From NCBI RefSeq assembly GCF_002786295.1, contig NZ_PGTC01000009.1:607438-671437 (forward strand): DNA of 64,000 nucleotides. The letters are read 5' to 3'. Both the position numbers and the translations under genes were made by a program. The DNA is from Pseudooceanicola marinus. GTDB lineage: Bacteria; Pseudomonadota; Alphaproteobacteria; Rhodobacterales; Rhodobacteraceae. The notes below the pieces were generated by a model. The model did no database searches and was not told where the DNA came from. It saw only the letters and a program-made list of their open reading frames with translations. The first letter of the stretch is position 1, and each line of letters starts with the position of its first letter. Positions 1 through 8,709 of this stretch are shown piece after piece.

Positions 1-1294
1 GACTGATACGACCTCCACGCCCGATATGGCGGCCGAGGCGGCCCCTCTGAACAAGCCCTCGCGCGTTCTGCTGGCAAGCCTGATCGGCACCACCATCGAG
101 TTCTTCGACTTCTATTCCTACGCCACCGCCGCCGTGTTGGTCTTCCCGCACCTGTTCTTCCCCGGTGAGGATGCGACCACGGCGCTGCTGGCCTCCTTCG
201 CCACCTTCTCCATCGCCTTCTTCGCCCGTCCGCTGGGCGCGGCCGTCTTCGGCCACTTTGGCGACCGGGTGGGGCGCAAGACCACGCTGGTGGCGGCGCT
301 GCTGACCATGGGGATCTCGACCGTTATCATCGGCCTCTTGCCGACCTACGCCCAGATCGGCGTGGCGGCGCCCGCGCTGCTGGCGCTGTGCCGCTTCGGT
401 CAGGGCTTTGGCCTCGGCGGGGAATGGGGCGGGGCGGTGCTGATCGCCACCGAGAACGCACCGGAGGGCAAGAAATCCTGGTACGGCATGTTCCCGCAAC
501 TGGGCGCGCCCGTGGGTCTGTTCCTGTCGTCGGGCCTCTTCACGCTGCTGCTGACCTTCATGAGCACCGAGGATCTGCTGGCCTGGGGCTGGCGCATTCC
601 CTTCCTAGGCTCCGTCCTGCTGATCGCCATCGGCCTCTGGGTGCGGCTGTCGCTTGCGGAAACCCCCGCCTTCCAGAAGGCGATCGACAAGGAGGAACGC
701 GTCAAGGTGCCCTTCGTCGAGATCTTCCGCACCCACAAGACCGAGCTGTTCCTGGGCACCTTCGTGGCGCTGTCGACCTTCGTGCTGTTCTACATCGGCA
801 CCGCCTACCTGCTGAGCTACAACGTCGGCGTGCTGGAAATGTCGTTGACCGAGGCGCTGCACGTCCAGCTTTGGGGCGCCGTGGTCTTTGGCCTGTTCAT
901 CCCGCTGGCGGGCAAGCTGGCCGACCGCATCTCCCGCTTCCGCCTGCTGCTGGCGGTGACCGTCCTGATCGGTGTCTTCTCCTTCGCCCTGGCGCCGCTG
1001 CTGGAAGGCGGGCTGGGCGGGGTCTATGGCTTCGTCACCCTGGGCATGGCCCTGATGGGGGTCACCTACGGCATCATCGGTGCCGTCCTGGCCGCGCCGT
1101 TCCCGACCGAGGTGCGCTACACCGGCTCGTCGCTGGCCTTCAACTTCGCCGGGATCGTCGGAGCCTCGCTGGCGCCCTATATCGCGACCTGGCTGCAGGC
1201 GAACTACGGGATGGGTCACGTGGGTTACTACATGCTGGCGTCCTGCGTCATCACCCTGCTCTGCGTCCTGGCGATGGGACGGCACAAGATATGA
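1..1294 (+). CDS. MFS transporter, metabolite:H+ symporter (MHS) type; start just outside the window
   Basis: Inner-membrane secondary transporter of the major facilitator superfamily. The N-terminal signature GTTIEFFDFY (about residues 21-30 from the ATG at 26) and the loop GHFGDRVGRK (about 76-85) are typical of the MHS group, which imports organic acids, betaines or sugars with protons; the substrate cannot be told. About twelve hydrophobic segments are visible. The frame is open to base 1, and the first bases read g-act-gat-acg, so the true start is probably an ATG whose last base is base 1 (M-T-D-T...). The ATG at 26 is the first complete start inside the window. A hairpin terminator follows directly, so this is the end of its transcription unit. 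Confidence 0.85.
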   Translation, partial: TDTTSTPDMAAEAAPLNKPSRVLLASLIGTTIEFFDFYSYATAAVLVFPHLFFPGEDATTALLASFATFSIAFFARPLGAAVFGHFGDRVGRKTTLVAALLTMGISTVIIGLLPTYAQIGVAAPALLALCRFGQGFGLGGEWGGAVLIATENAPEGKKSWYGMFPQLGAPVGLFLSSGLFTLLLTFMSTEDLLAWGWRIPFLGSVLLIAIGLWVRLSLAETPAFQKAIDKEERVKVPFVEIFRTHKTELFLGTFVALSTFVLFYIGTAYLLSYNVGVLEMSLTEALHVQLWGAVVFGLFIPLAGKLADRISRFRLLLAVTVLIGVFSFALAPLLEGGLGGVYGFVTLGMALMGVTYGIIGAVLAAPFPTEVRYTGSSLAFNFAGIVGASLAPYIATWLQANYGMGHVGYYMLASCVITLLCVLAMGRHKI

Positions 1295-1318
1295 TCCGTG
1301 TATGAGGGAAACCGCGAA

Positions 1319-1348
1319 GGGGCCGCGCCGGAAGGGGCGGCCCCTTTT
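1319..1348 (+). terminator. Rho-independent terminator of the MFS gene
   Basis: An 8-bp stem (GGGGCCGC at 1319-1326 with GCGGCCCC at 1337-1344) has a 10-nt loop and is followed by TTTT. It lies 25 bp after the stop codon of the transporter gene. Confidence 0.75.
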
Positions 1349-1380
1349 GCATGCCCGTGAAGGGTTCGGCGCCGAACAGC

Positions 1381-1415
1381 AAACGGCCCGCCCCAGGGGA
1401 AAGGGCGGGCCGTTT
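1381..1415 (-). terminator. Strong hairpin, likely terminator of the small ORF on the minus strand
   Basis: A perfect 13-bp stem (1381-1393 with 1403-1415) encloses a 9-nt loop; both outer arms end in AAA/TTT. It sits 23 bp downstream of the minus-strand 22-codon gene and could also act as a back-up terminator for the MFS gene on the plus strand. Confidence 0.65.
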
Positions 1416-1438
1416 GACAGGGAAAAACTGGGGTCGGA

Positions 1439-1507
1439 TCAGAGCACGAACTGCACGATGGCAAGAACGATCACGACGAGCCCGACCAGATAAATAATTG
1501 CGTTCAC
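1439..1507 (-). CDS. 22-residue hydrophobic membrane peptide
   Basis: Reading the minus strand from GTG at 1507 gives MNAIIYLVGLVVIVLAIVQF plus two residues (VL) and TGA. The peptide is essentially one transmembrane helix. A good Shine-Dalgarno sequence (AAGGAGA) lies 6 nt upstream of the GTG, and a 13-bp hairpin follows the stop, so the unit has both translation and termination signals. I recall tiny proteins with an IYLVGLVVIVLA-like core as frequent in Rhodobacteraceae, usually annotated hypothetical; that is memory, not a search. No function is known to me. An overlapping ATG (with a different frame) inside the ribosome-binding region gives a less plausible peptide. Confidence 0.6.
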   Translation of the reverse strand: MNAIIYLVGLVVIVLAIVQFVL

Positions 1508-1610
1508 GGGGCATCTCCTTCGGCTGCGGCATGTAAACCATGTCTGTTGCATTGTTAACGACGGAAGGGGGCAGATGGTTCCCGCAGGCTCAGGCGTTTT
1601 GAGCGGGGGA

Positions 1611-2261
1611 TCACGGGGTGGCCCGCAGGACCGGCGCGATCAGCTCGGCGATCCGCGCTGATCCCGTTTCCGACGGGTGCAGGCGGTCCCGCGCAAAGAG
1701 CGACAGGTCGTCGGGGCTGAAGACCCTGTCCATGTCGACGAGGGTCACGCCGGGGTCGCGAGCGGCCATCGCGCCGAGCCGGGTTTCCAGCATGCGATAG
1801 GGGCCCTCGCAGTCGGTGCCGGCATAGCGGGGCGAGGTATAGTAGTCGGCCCAGACCACCTGCGAGCCGCGCGCCCGCAGGTCAGAGACCAGCGCGGGGA
1901 TGGCCCCCCGTGTCCCGTCCGCCGAAATCAGCTGGTCCAGCGTCGCCGCGCAATCGTTGCAGTCGCATCCGACGCTCAGGTCGTTGGCGCCGCCGTTCAG
2001 CACGACCCATTCGGGGCTGAGGCCCGCAAGCTGGTTGGGTATGTTCAGCGGCCCGGTCCCGCCCCGCACTTGGGCGAGCGGCAGGGAGACATCGCCGACC
2101 GGCGCGCCCAGCCGGGCCTCCAGCTGATCCGCGACGGAGGTGCCGGAACTGCGGTTCCAGGCCATGACCGAGTCGCCGGCCACGACCACCTCGGCGCCCT
2201 CGGGGACGCCGCGACCACAGGCTGCCAAGAGGGTCAGGGCGAGGAGCATGCGTTTGATCAT
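1611..2261 (-). CDS. SGNH/GDSL-family hydrolase, putative lipoprotein
   Basis: A 216-residue secreted esterase/acyl-hydrolase-like protein. The N-terminus is a short charged segment and hydrophobic stretch ending in LLAAC (Cys15), a lipobox, so it is probably anchored to a membrane as a lipoprotein facing the periplasm. The SGNH blocks are present: GDS with Ser31 (block I), GGAND with Asn93 (block III) and DRLH with Asp192 and His195 (block V, catalytic dyad). Members cleave acyl or acetyl esters, for example on lipids or glycans; the substrate is unknown. It is transcribed away from the MFS gene, downstream of the pyrG terminator and probably from its own promoter. Confidence 0.8.
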   Translation of the reverse strand: MIKRMLLALTLLAACGRGVPEGAEVVVAGDSVMAWNRSSGTSVADQLEARLGAPVGDVSLPLAQVRGGTGPLNIPNQLAGLSPEWVVLNGGANDLSVGCDCNDCAATLDQLISADGTRGAIPALVSDLRARGSQVVWADYYTSPRYAGTDCEGPYRMLETRLGAMAARDPGVTLVDMDRVFSPDDLSLFARDRLHPSETGSARIAELIAPVLRATP

Positions 2262-2366
2262 GGCCTAGCATGTGGCCCGGCGCCCTGCCGGATCAAGTCA
2301 CGATGCCGGCAGGGCGCCCGTGATGCCGCGGCGAACACCCCTGTCGCCTTGGGTCCGAGATGCAAG

Positions 2367-2389
2367 AAAGGCGCCCGGTGGGCGCCTTT
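2367..2389 (-). terminator. Terminator downstream of pyrG
   Basis: A perfect 10-bp inverted repeat (AAAGGCGCCC at 2367-2376 and GGGCGCCTTT at 2380-2389) with a 3-nt loop lies 27 bp after the pyrG stop codon; on the minus strand it ends in TTTCTT. Confidence 0.75.
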
Positions 2390-2415
2390 CAGTCCTCTGC
2401 GGCTCTGGATCCGGG

Positions 2416-4059
2416 TCAGACCAGGCGGCTGACCTCCTTCGCGGCGCGCACGAAGTCCGCGAACAGCGGGTGCGGGGCGAAGGGCTTCGATTTCAGCTCG
2501 GGGTGGAACTGCACGCCGATGAACCAGGGGTGGTCCTTGATCTCGACGATCTCGGGCAGGCGGCCGTCGGGGGACATGCCGGAGAACGACAGGCCGCATT
2601 CCTCCAGCTTGTCCTTGTACTTGATGTCCACCTCGTAGCGGTGGCGATGGCGTTCCTCGATCTCGGTGGCGTGGTAGACCTCCGACACCTTCGATCCTTC
2701 GGCCAGGGCGGCGGTATAGGCGCCCAGGCGCATGGTGCCGCCCTTGTCGTCGCCCACGGCGCGTTTCACGGCGTGGTTGCCCTTCACCCATTCCTTCAGG
2801 TGGTAGACCACCGGCTCGAACCGTTTCTTGCCGGCCTCGTGGTCGAATTCCTCGGACCCTGCGGTCTCGATATGGGCCAGGTTGCGGGCCGCTTCGATCA
2901 CCGCCATCTGCATGCCGAGGCAGATGCCCAGGTAGGGGATCTTGCGGGTCCGGGCGAACTCCGCCGCCTTGATCTTCCCTTCGGTGCCGCGTTCGCCGAA
3001 GCCGCCGGGCACCAGGATCGCGTGGAAGCCTTCGAGGTGGGGCGCGGCGTCTTCATGGTCGAAGATCTCCGCATCGACCCATTCGACGTTGACCTTGATC
3101 CGGTTGGCCATGCCGCCGTGCACCAGGGCTTCCTTGATCGACTTGTAGGCGTCTTCCAGCTGCGTGTACTTGCCGACGATGGCGATCTTCACCGCGCCGT
3201 CGGTGTTGTGGATGCGGTCGTAGACATCCTGCCAGACAGTCAGGTCGGGTTTCGGCGCGGGGGAGATCTGGAAGGCATCCAGGACGGCCTGGTCCAGCCC
3301 CTCGCGGTGGTAGGCCAGCGGGGCCTCGTAGATGGACCCCAGGTCGTAGGCCGGCACCACCGCTTCCTTGCGCACGTTGCAGAAGAGCGCGATCTTCTCG
3401 CGTTCCTTCTCCGGGATCGGCTGTTCGGACCGGCAGACCAGGATGTCGGGCGCGATGCCGATCGACTGCAGCTCCTTCACCGAGTGCTGGGTTGGCTTGG
3501 TCTTCAGCTCTCCGCTCGCCGCCAGATAGGGCAGCAGTGTCAGGTGCATGAAGATGCACTGGCCGCGTGGCAGATCGTGGGAGAACTGGCGGATCGCCTC
3601 GAAGAAGGGCAGGCCCTCGATGTCGCCGACGGTGCCGCCGATCTCGCAGAGCATGAAATCGACCTCATCCTCGCCGACGTGGAGGAAGTCCTTGATCTCG
3701 TTGGTGACGTGGGGGACGACCTGGATGGTCTTGCCCAGGTAGTCGCCGCGGCGCTCCTTCTCCAGCACGTCGGAATAGATGCGGCCCGAAGAGACACTGT
3801 CGGTGTTGCGGGCGGCGACGCCGGTGAACCGTTCGTAGTGACCCAGGTCCAGGTCGGTTTCCGCGCCGTCGTCGGTGACGAAGACCTCGCCGTGTTCAAA
3901 GGGCGACATGGTGCCGGGATCGACGTTCAGGTAGGGATCCAGCTTGCGCAGCCGGACGGAGAAGCCGCGGGCCTGCAGCAGGGCGCCGAGCGCAGCAGAG
4001 GCAAGGCCCTTGCCCAGGGACGAAACGACGCCGCCGGTGATGAAGATGTATCTCGCCAT
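2416..4059 (-). CDS. pyrG: CTP synthase
   Basis: Converts UTP to CTP using ATP and glutamine, the last step of pyrimidine ribonucleotide synthesis. The 547-residue protein has the normal family length. It opens with the synthetase-domain signature [18 protein letters not shown] and ends with a class I glutamine amidotransferase domain: [10 protein letters not shown] places the nucleophile at Cys380, and VQFHPE gives His519 and Glu521 of the triad. The start at 4059 was chosen because homologues begin at this methionine; the frame is open further upstream but that extension runs through a terminator-like hairpin. It is followed by its own terminator and preceded by secG on the same strand, with 245 bp between them. 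Confidence 0.97.
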   Translation of the reverse strand: MARYIFITGGVVSSLGKGLASAALGALLQARGFSVRLRKLDPYLNVDPGTMSPFEHGEVFVTDDGAETDLDLGHYERFTGVAARNTDSVSSGRIYSDVLEKERRGDYLGKTIQVVPHVTNEIKDFLHVGEDEVDFMLCEIGGTVGDIEGLPFFEAIRQFSHDLPRGQCIFMHLTLLPYLAASGELKTKPTQHSVKELQSIGIAPDILVCRSEQPIPEKEREKIALFCNVRKEAVVPAYDLGSIYEAPLAYHREGLDQAVLDAFQISPAPKPDLTVWQDVYDRIHNTDGAVKIAIVGKYTQLEDAYKSIKEALVHGGMANRIKVNVEWVDAEIFDHEDAAPHLEGFHAILVPGGFGERGTEGKIKAAEFARTRKIPYLGICLGMQMAVIEAARNLAHIETAGSEEFDHEAGKKRFEPVVYHLKEWVKGNHAVKRAVGDDKGGTMRLGAYTAALAEGSKVSEVYHATEIEERHRHRYEVDIKYKDKLEECGLSFSGMSPDGRLPEIVEIKDHPWFIGVQFHPELKSKPFAPHPLFADFVRAAKEVSRLV

Positions 4060-4110
4060 GTCTTGAGGCTCCCGTGAAGTGTCGGCGTGCGGACGCGACT
4101 TTGGCTGCGC

Positions 4111-4152
4111 AAAATAAGGACAGAGCGGTCCGAAGACCGCTGTTCCACGGGA
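4111..4152 (-). terminator. UUCG-loop hairpin between secG and pyrG (terminator or attenuator)
   Basis: On the minus strand AGCGGTC-TTCG-GACCGCT (4124-4141) forms a 7-bp stem closed by the very stable UUCG tetraloop, extended outward by further pairs with a small bulge. CTGTCC then TTATTTT follows. It lies about 55-80 nt upstream of the pyrG start, so it either terminates secG transcription or attenuates pyrG. Confidence 0.6.
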
Positions 4153-4304
4153 TTTAAGAGCTACCAGATTCGCATGGCACTGGCAACAGGATCCCGCAAG
4201 ATGCTGGGTTTGGCAGGAGGCGTCCCGCAAGGTGTAGTGGTTGAGAGGGGGCAGTTTCCCGACGGGCGCCGAAGCGCCCGCTCAGGGCCGGTGCCCGGCC
4301 GGTC

Positions 4305-4673
4305 TCAGTCGGCCGAAGGCGTCAGTCCGTCGGTGCCCGACGCGCCCGAGGGCGGCGGCAGCAGGCCGCCCGCATCCGGGGTCTCGGCGCCGTCTGCGCC
4401 CTCTTCGACCGGGGCAGGCGCGGTGCCCAGCCGGTCGAGGACAGAAGATCCGGAGGAGCGTTCGGCAGCCACGATGGTCAGCGCCAGCGAGGTGACGATG
4501 AAGGCCGTGGCCAGCACCCAGGTCAGCTTGCCCATGGCGGTTGCCGCGGCCCGGCCGGTCATCGCCCCGCCGCCGCCCATGCCGAGGCCACCGCCTTCGG
4601 AACGTTGCAGCAGCACCACGCCGATCAGCGCAAGCGCGAGGATCAGGTGGACGATGAGGACGACGTTTTCCAT
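4305..4673 (-). CDS. secG: Preprotein translocase subunit SecG
   Basis: Small accessory subunit of the SecYEG protein-export channel in the inner membrane. The protein has two hydrophobic helices (about residues 3-20 and 48-68) separated by the conserved loop LLQRSEGGGLGMGGGG, the hallmark of SecG. The C-terminus is Pro/Gly/Ala-rich and low in complexity, as is usual in alphaproteobacteria. Two methionines are possible starts (4679 and 4673); the second gives the N-terminus MENVVLIVHL, which matches the family best. No strong ribosome-binding site is visible for either. Confidence 0.9.
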   Translation of the reverse strand: MENVVLIVHLILALALIGVVLLQRSEGGGLGMGGGGAMTGRAAATAMGKLTWVLATAFIVTSLALTIVAAERSSGSSVLDRLGTAPAPVEEGADGAETPDAGGLLPPPSGASGTDGLTPSAD

Positions 4674-4679
4674 GTACAA

Positions 4680-5019
4680 AGCCCGTTTCGGTCGCGGGCG
4701 CCGGGCGCCCCTGGATCAGTATGCGGCATATCGCGGACGGCCCCGGGGAGCCATCATTCGGCGGGTATCTAAGCCAGACAGGCCTGCACCGCAACCCCGA
4801 ATGGCGCGGGCCGTGTCGCGGCGCGCGGGCTGTGTCGGGCAGGGTGCGGCGGCCCTGTCCCTCGGGCGCGATCGGGAGAAGGGGGCAAGGGGCTCAACCC
4901 CGCCGGGCTGCGTGCGACTCCCCCCGGGATATTTCTGGCAGGGAAGAGGGGGCAGGGCGCGATGTTGCTGCCAGGGCGAATTGGGAACGGCGCGTGTCGC
5001 TGAAAGGAACAGTCGCCGG
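4680..5019. other. Intergenic region between secG and the DUF6524 gene
   Basis: A 340-bp gap with no convincing gene. It holds the promoter side of secG and, at about 4876-4950, one copy of the dispersed two-part element described separately. Nothing else could be recognised. Confidence 0.5.
4876..4950 (+). repeat. Dispersed intergenic element, copy A
   Basis: A hairpin-like block GGGGCTCAACCCCG followed after about 20 nt by CCCCCCGGGATATTTCTGG and a purine-rich GGGAAGAGGG tail. The order and spacing match copies near 15.5, 19.2 and 29.8 kb. Confidence 0.5.
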
Positions 5020-5421
5020 TCAGCTGTCGTCGTCAATGTCGTCCATGTCGACCTGCCCCGACAGGCGGCGGCGGATCAGGCTCCAGGACAGGCCGATGCC
5101 CAGCACCAGCGAAAGCGAGATGATGCCGAGCCACAGCAGGGAATTGCGGTTGGTCAGCCCCAGCAGGCCGAAATCCGACAGCACCCAGATCAGCGCCGCG
5201 GCGATCGCCAGCACCAGCCCCATGCCGAAGACCCCGATCGAGCGCAGGGTGGCGCGCAGGTAGATCACGTAGCCCACGAACAGAAGCAGCCCCAGAAGCA
5301 CGGTGACCGACATCAGGTCGGGCCAGTTCTGCATGACCCAGGTGACGTAATTGTACTCGGTCGGGTTGTAGGTGGCGGCGACCAGGAAAAAGGCCACGAC
5401 CCAGCGAAGGAAGAATCCCAT
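5020..5421 (-). CDS. DUF6524 family membrane protein
   Basis: A 133-residue integral membrane protein with about four hydrophobic helices, beginning [20 protein letters not shown] and carrying the [10 protein letters not shown] segment; this pattern matches the uncharacterised DUF6524 family of Rhodobacteraceae as I remember it. The C-terminus is acidic (DMDDIDDDS) and probably cytoplasmic. The start at 5421 is supported by AAAGGGGA 5 nt upstream. It is divergent from purA, with about 270 bp of shared upstream region. Function unknown. Confidence 0.75.
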   Translation of the reverse strand: MGFFLRWVVAFFLVAATYNPTEYNYVTWVMQNWPDLMSVTVLLGLLLFVGYVIYLRATLRSIGVFGMGLVLAIAAALIWVLSDFGLLGLTNRNSLLWLGIISLSLVLGIGLSWSLIRRRLSGQVDMDDIDDDS

Positions 5422-5693
5422 CAATGTCCCCTTTGAAACGGATCTTTCGAATGTCCGCCCGCCGGCGGATCGGTCTTTCGGAAATTGGCGTCGGTTTGCC
5501 CGTTTCGGCCCCTTGTGTCCAGCGTCCCGCGCCGCGGCGATGCGTCCCGGCGCGGGAAAGGCGGCCTTTCGGTTTCCGTGCGCCACAGATTCGGGTTTCG
5601 TCCGCGTCGCCCGGACGCTATACCGGCGCGGGTTTGGGCCGCGCGATCTGCGTCGCGCGCCCGGTCACATTGCCAAGTCGGAAAGGACCTGAG

Positions 5694-6989
5694 ATGGCCA
5701 ATGTCGTCGTTGTCGGCGCCCAGTGGGGTGACGAGGGAAAAGGCAAGATCGTGGACTGGCTGAGCGAGCGCGCCGATGTCATCGCGCGCTTCCAGGGCGG
5801 CCATAACGCCGGCCATACGCTCGTCATCGATGGCGAGGTCTACAAGCTGAACGCGCTGCCCTCGGGCGTGGTGCGCGGCGGCAAGCTCAGCGTCATCGGC
5901 AACGGCGTGGTACTGGATCCCTGGCACCTGGTCGGCGAGATCGCCAAGATCCGCGAGCAGGGCGTGCAGATCAATCCCGAGACGCTGATGATCGCGGAGA
6001 ACACCCCGCTGATCCTGCCGTTCCACGGCGAGCTGGACCGCGCCCGCGAGGAGGCTTCCTCCAAGGGGACCAAGATCGGCACCACCGGTCGCGGCATCGG
6101 GCCGTGCTATGAGGACAAGGTGGGCCGCCGCGCCATCCGCGTCGCCGATCTGGCAGACCGCGCCACGCTGGAGGCCCGCGTCGATCGCGCGCTGACCCAC
6201 CATAACGCGCTGCGCGCGGGCCTGGGGCTGGAGGCGATCGACCGCGACGCGATCATCGCCCAACTGGAAGAGATCGCCCCCGAGATCCTGCAATACGCCG
6301 CCCCGGTCTGGAAGGTCCTGACCGAGAAGCGCAAGGCGGGCAAGCGCATCCTCTTCGAGGGCGCGCAAGGCTCTCTGCTGGACATCGACTTTGGCACCTA
6401 TCCCTTCGTCACGTCGTCGAACGTCATCGCGGGCCAGGCGGCCACCGGTGTGGGCATCGGTCCGGGATCCATCGACTTCGTGCTGGGTATCGTGAAGGCC
6501 TACACCACCCGCGTCGGCGAGGGGCCCTTCCCGACCGAGCTGGAAGACGAGACCGGCCAGCGTCTGGGCGAGCGGGGCCATGAATTCGGCACCGTCACGG
6601 GCCGCAAGCGCCGCTGTGGCTGGTTTGACGCCGCCCTGGTGAAGCAGACCTGCGCGGTGTCGGGCGTCAACGGCATCGCCCTGACCAAGCTCGACGTGCT
6701 GGATGGCTTCGAGACGCTGAAGATCTGCGTCGGCTACGAACTGGACGGCAAGCGCATGGATTACCTGCCGACCGCCAGCGACGAGCAGGCCCGCTGCACC
6801 CCCGTCTACGAGGAGATGCCGGGTTGGAGCGAGTCGACGGAAGGCGCCCGCAGCTGGGCCGACCTGCCGGCGAACGCGATCAAGTACGTGCGCCGGGTGG
6901 AAGAGCTGATCGAATGCCCGGTGGCATTGCTGTCGACCTCGCCGGAACGCGACGACACCATCCTGGTGACGGATCCCTTCGCGGATTGA
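5694..6989 (+). CDS. purA: Adenylosuccinate synthetase
   Basis: Joins IMP and aspartate using GTP to form adenylosuccinate, the first committed step to AMP. At 431 residues the length is typical. The N-terminal P-loop [16 protein letters not shown] with the catalytic Asp, and GGHNAGHT soon after with the catalytic His, are both intact; the C-terminal guanine-binding [11 protein letters not shown] is also recognisable. The frame is open for 270 nt upstream, but the ATG at 5694 is preceded by GGAAAGGA and starts the conserved domain. A GC-rich hairpin follows the stop codon. Confidence 0.97.
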   Translation: MANVVVVGAQWGDEGKGKIVDWLSERADVIARFQGGHNAGHTLVIDGEVYKLNALPSGVVRGGKLSVIGNGVVLDPWHLVGEIAKIREQGVQINPETLMIAENTPLILPFHGELDRAREEASSKGTKIGTTGRGIGPCYEDKVGRRAIRVADLADRATLEARVDRALTHHNALRAGLGLEAIDRDAIIAQLEEIAPEILQYAAPVWKVLTEKRKAGKRILFEGAQGSLLDIDFGTYPFVTSSNVIAGQAATGVGIGPGSIDFVLGIVKAYTTRVGEGPFPTELEDETGQRLGERGHEFGTVTGRKRRCGWFDAALVKQTCAVSGVNGIALTKLDVLDGFETLKICVGYELDGKRMDYLPTASDEQARCTPVYEEMPGWSESTEGARSWADLPANAIKYVRRVEELIECPVALLSTSPERDDTILVTDPFAD

Positions 6990-6998
6990 TGAGCGGCA

Positions 6999-7013
6999 GG
7001 GGGCTCTGCCCCC
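6999..7013 (+). terminator. GC-rich hairpin downstream of purA
   Basis: GGGGGC-TCT-GCCCCC (6999-7013) lies 9 bp after the purA stop. It lacks a T-run, but the same GGGGG-CTCTG-CCCCC module recurs in the dispersed elements. A second stem (7031-7036 with 7042-7047, enclosed by 7024-7029 with 7055-7060) follows. Confidence 0.45.
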
Positions 7014-7088
7014 GCCGCGCCATGGGGCGCGTCTGCGGAATGCAGACGGGGTAACGCCCCAACGTGGCCAGACAAGAGGAGGACGGGC

Positions 7089-7340
7089 ATGGCTCTGAGC
7101 TACAAGGCACGGCGACGCTGGTCGCTGATCATCTTGGTGATCGGTCTGCCGCTTTACATCGTGGCCTGCGTCACGGTGATGAACTGGCTCGGGCGCCCGC
7201 CCATCCTGGTGGAACTGCTGGTCTACGTGGGCCTGGGCGTTCTCTGGGCCTTCCCGCTGAAGATGGTCTTCATGGGCATCGGCCAGGCCGATCCTGACGA
7301 CCCGGCTGAAGACACCACGCGGGACGATCCGCGCAGCTGA
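7089..7340 (+). CDS. DUF2842 family small membrane protein
   Basis: An 83-residue protein starting MALSYKARRRW with two transmembrane helices (about 13-31 and 40-60) and the characteristic FPLKMVFMGIGQADPDDP end. These features identify the alphaproteobacterial DUF2842 family, whose role is unknown. A GAGGA motif precedes the ATG. It lies between purA and an efflux-pump gene on the same strand, 41 bp upstream of the latter, so the two may be co-transcribed. Confidence 0.85.
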   Translation: MALSYKARRRWSLIILVIGLPLYIVACVTVMNWLGRPPILVELLVYVGLGVLWAFPLKMVFMGIGQADPDDPAEDTTRDDPRS

Positions 7341-7381
7341 GCGACGGGAAAGGCAGAAAACGGGGGGATGAAGGAACTGAC

Positions 7382-8614
7382 GTGACAGACCGCACCCCGC
7401 CGCATCTGGCGACCCTGATCATCTTGACCGGCGGCGCCGTTCTGACCATCAACATGTTCGTTCCCTCGCTGCCCGGCATGGCGCGGGAGTTCGGCGTCGA
7501 CTACGGCGCGATGAGCCTGGTGATCGGGGCCTACCTGCTGATGACCGCCGTGATGCAGCTGGTCTTCGGCCCGCTCAGCGATGTCTACGGACGGCGCCCG
7601 GTGATCCTGGGCGGCATGGCCGTCTTCACCCTCGCCTCGCTTCTGTGCACCTTTACCAGCGACGTGACGGTCTTCTGGATCGGGCGGCTGCTGCAATCGG
7701 CCTCCGCCGTCGGGGTCGCCCTCAGCCGGGCCGTGCTGCGCGACCAGTACGAGCCGCGCGAGCTGGCGCAGAAGATGGCGACCGTGTCGATGGTCATGGG
7801 GCTGGGGCCGCTTCTGGGTCCGGCTCTGGGCGGGCTGATCGACGAGGCCTTCGGCTGGCGTGGGAACTTCGCCTTCTACACCCTTCTGGGGGCTGCCATG
7901 CTGGCGCTGAGCTGGCGCGACCTGGGGGAGACCAACCGCAGCCGCGGCGGAGGCTTTGCCGATCAGTTCCGCGCCTGGCCCGAGCTGCTGCGCTCGCCGC
8001 GCTTCTGGGGCTATGCCACCTGCTGGAGCTTCTCCATCGCCGCCTTCCATGTCTTCGTCACCGCCGGGCCGCTGGCCCTGTCGGAGGCGTTCGGCATGGG
8101 GTCGGGGCAGTTGGGGATCTACATGGGGATGATGACGGCTGGCTTCATCCTTGGGTCCTGGATCTCCGGCCGGGTGGCGCGAACCGTGGACTGGCCGCTC
8201 ACCCGGCTGATGCTGATCGGGCGGGCCCTGGCCTCAGTGGGGCTGGCGGTGGCCCTGCTGGCCTGGTTGGCGGGGCATATCAGCCTGCCGCTGCTGCTTG
8301 GCGCGGTGATGCTGAGCGGGCTGGGCAACGGGCTGACCTCGCCCAATGCCGCCAGCGGCGTGATGGCGGTGCGCCCTCATCTGGCCGGTGCCGCCTCGGG
8401 GCTCAGCTCTGCGCTGATCCAGCTGGTCGGTGCGCTGGCCACGGGCAGCGTGGGCCTGATGCTGACGGCAAAGGTCGCGGTGCCTGTCCTGCTGGTCGCC
8501 ATGCTGATCATGGGGCTGATCGGGCTGGTCGCGACGCTGTGGCTGGCCCGGGTGGAACAGCGCCGGGGCGTGATCCGCAGCGATGTCCCCAAGGCCGGTC
8601 CGGGAATGGAATAG
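7382..8614 (+). CDS. Bcr/CflA-like MFS drug efflux transporter
   Basis: A 410-residue inner-membrane exporter with about twelve helices. The FGPLSDVYGRRPVILGG loop (motif A) and the early VPSLPGMAREFGV segment match the 12-TM drug:H+ antiporter group that includes Bcr and CflA (bicyclomycin and chloramphenicol export). The substrate is not deducible. Translation probably starts at GTG 7382, spaced 6 nt from AAGGAA. The gene is convergent with valS and the two share a bidirectional terminator. Confidence 0.85.
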   Translation: MTDRTPPHLATLIILTGGAVLTINMFVPSLPGMAREFGVDYGAMSLVIGAYLLMTAVMQLVFGPLSDVYGRRPVILGGMAVFTLASLLCTFTSDVTVFWIGRLLQSASAVGVALSRAVLRDQYEPRELAQKMATVSMVMGLGPLLGPALGGLIDEAFGWRGNFAFYTLLGAAMLALSWRDLGETNRSRGGGFADQFRAWPELLRSPRFWGYATCWSFSIAAFHVFVTAGPLALSEAFGMGSGQLGIYMGMMTAGFILGSWISGRVARTVDWPLTRLMLIGRALASVGLAVALLAWLAGHISLPLLLGAVMLSGLGNGLTSPNAASGVMAVRPHLAGAASGLSSALIQLVGALATGSVGLMLTAKVAVPVLLVAMLIMGLIGLVATLWLARVEQRRGVIRSDVPKAGPGME

Positions 8615-8644
8615 GGCAGGGCGCCGCCCGATCCCTCCCATGCA

Positions 8645-8672
8645 AAAGGTCCGCCCCTCGGGGCGGACCTTT
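8645..8672. terminator. Bidirectional terminator between efflux gene and valS
   Basis: A perfect 12-bp stem (AAAGGTCCGCCC at 8645-8656, GGGCGGACCTTT at 8661-8672) with a CTCG loop; A/T tracts on both sides make it work on both strands for the two convergent genes. Confidence 0.85.
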
Positions 8673-8709
8673 GTCGTTTCAGCGCTGCGCCTGAGAGCGC
8701 AGGCAGGCC

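Noticed and set aside
2272..4077. Long open frame antisense to pyrG
   Set aside because: Shadow of a high-G/C gene; no motif, and pyrG is certain.
4060..4304. tRNA-Leu between secG and pyrG, as in enterobacteria
   Set aside because: No cloverleaf, T-arm motif or CCA end could be fitted on either strand.
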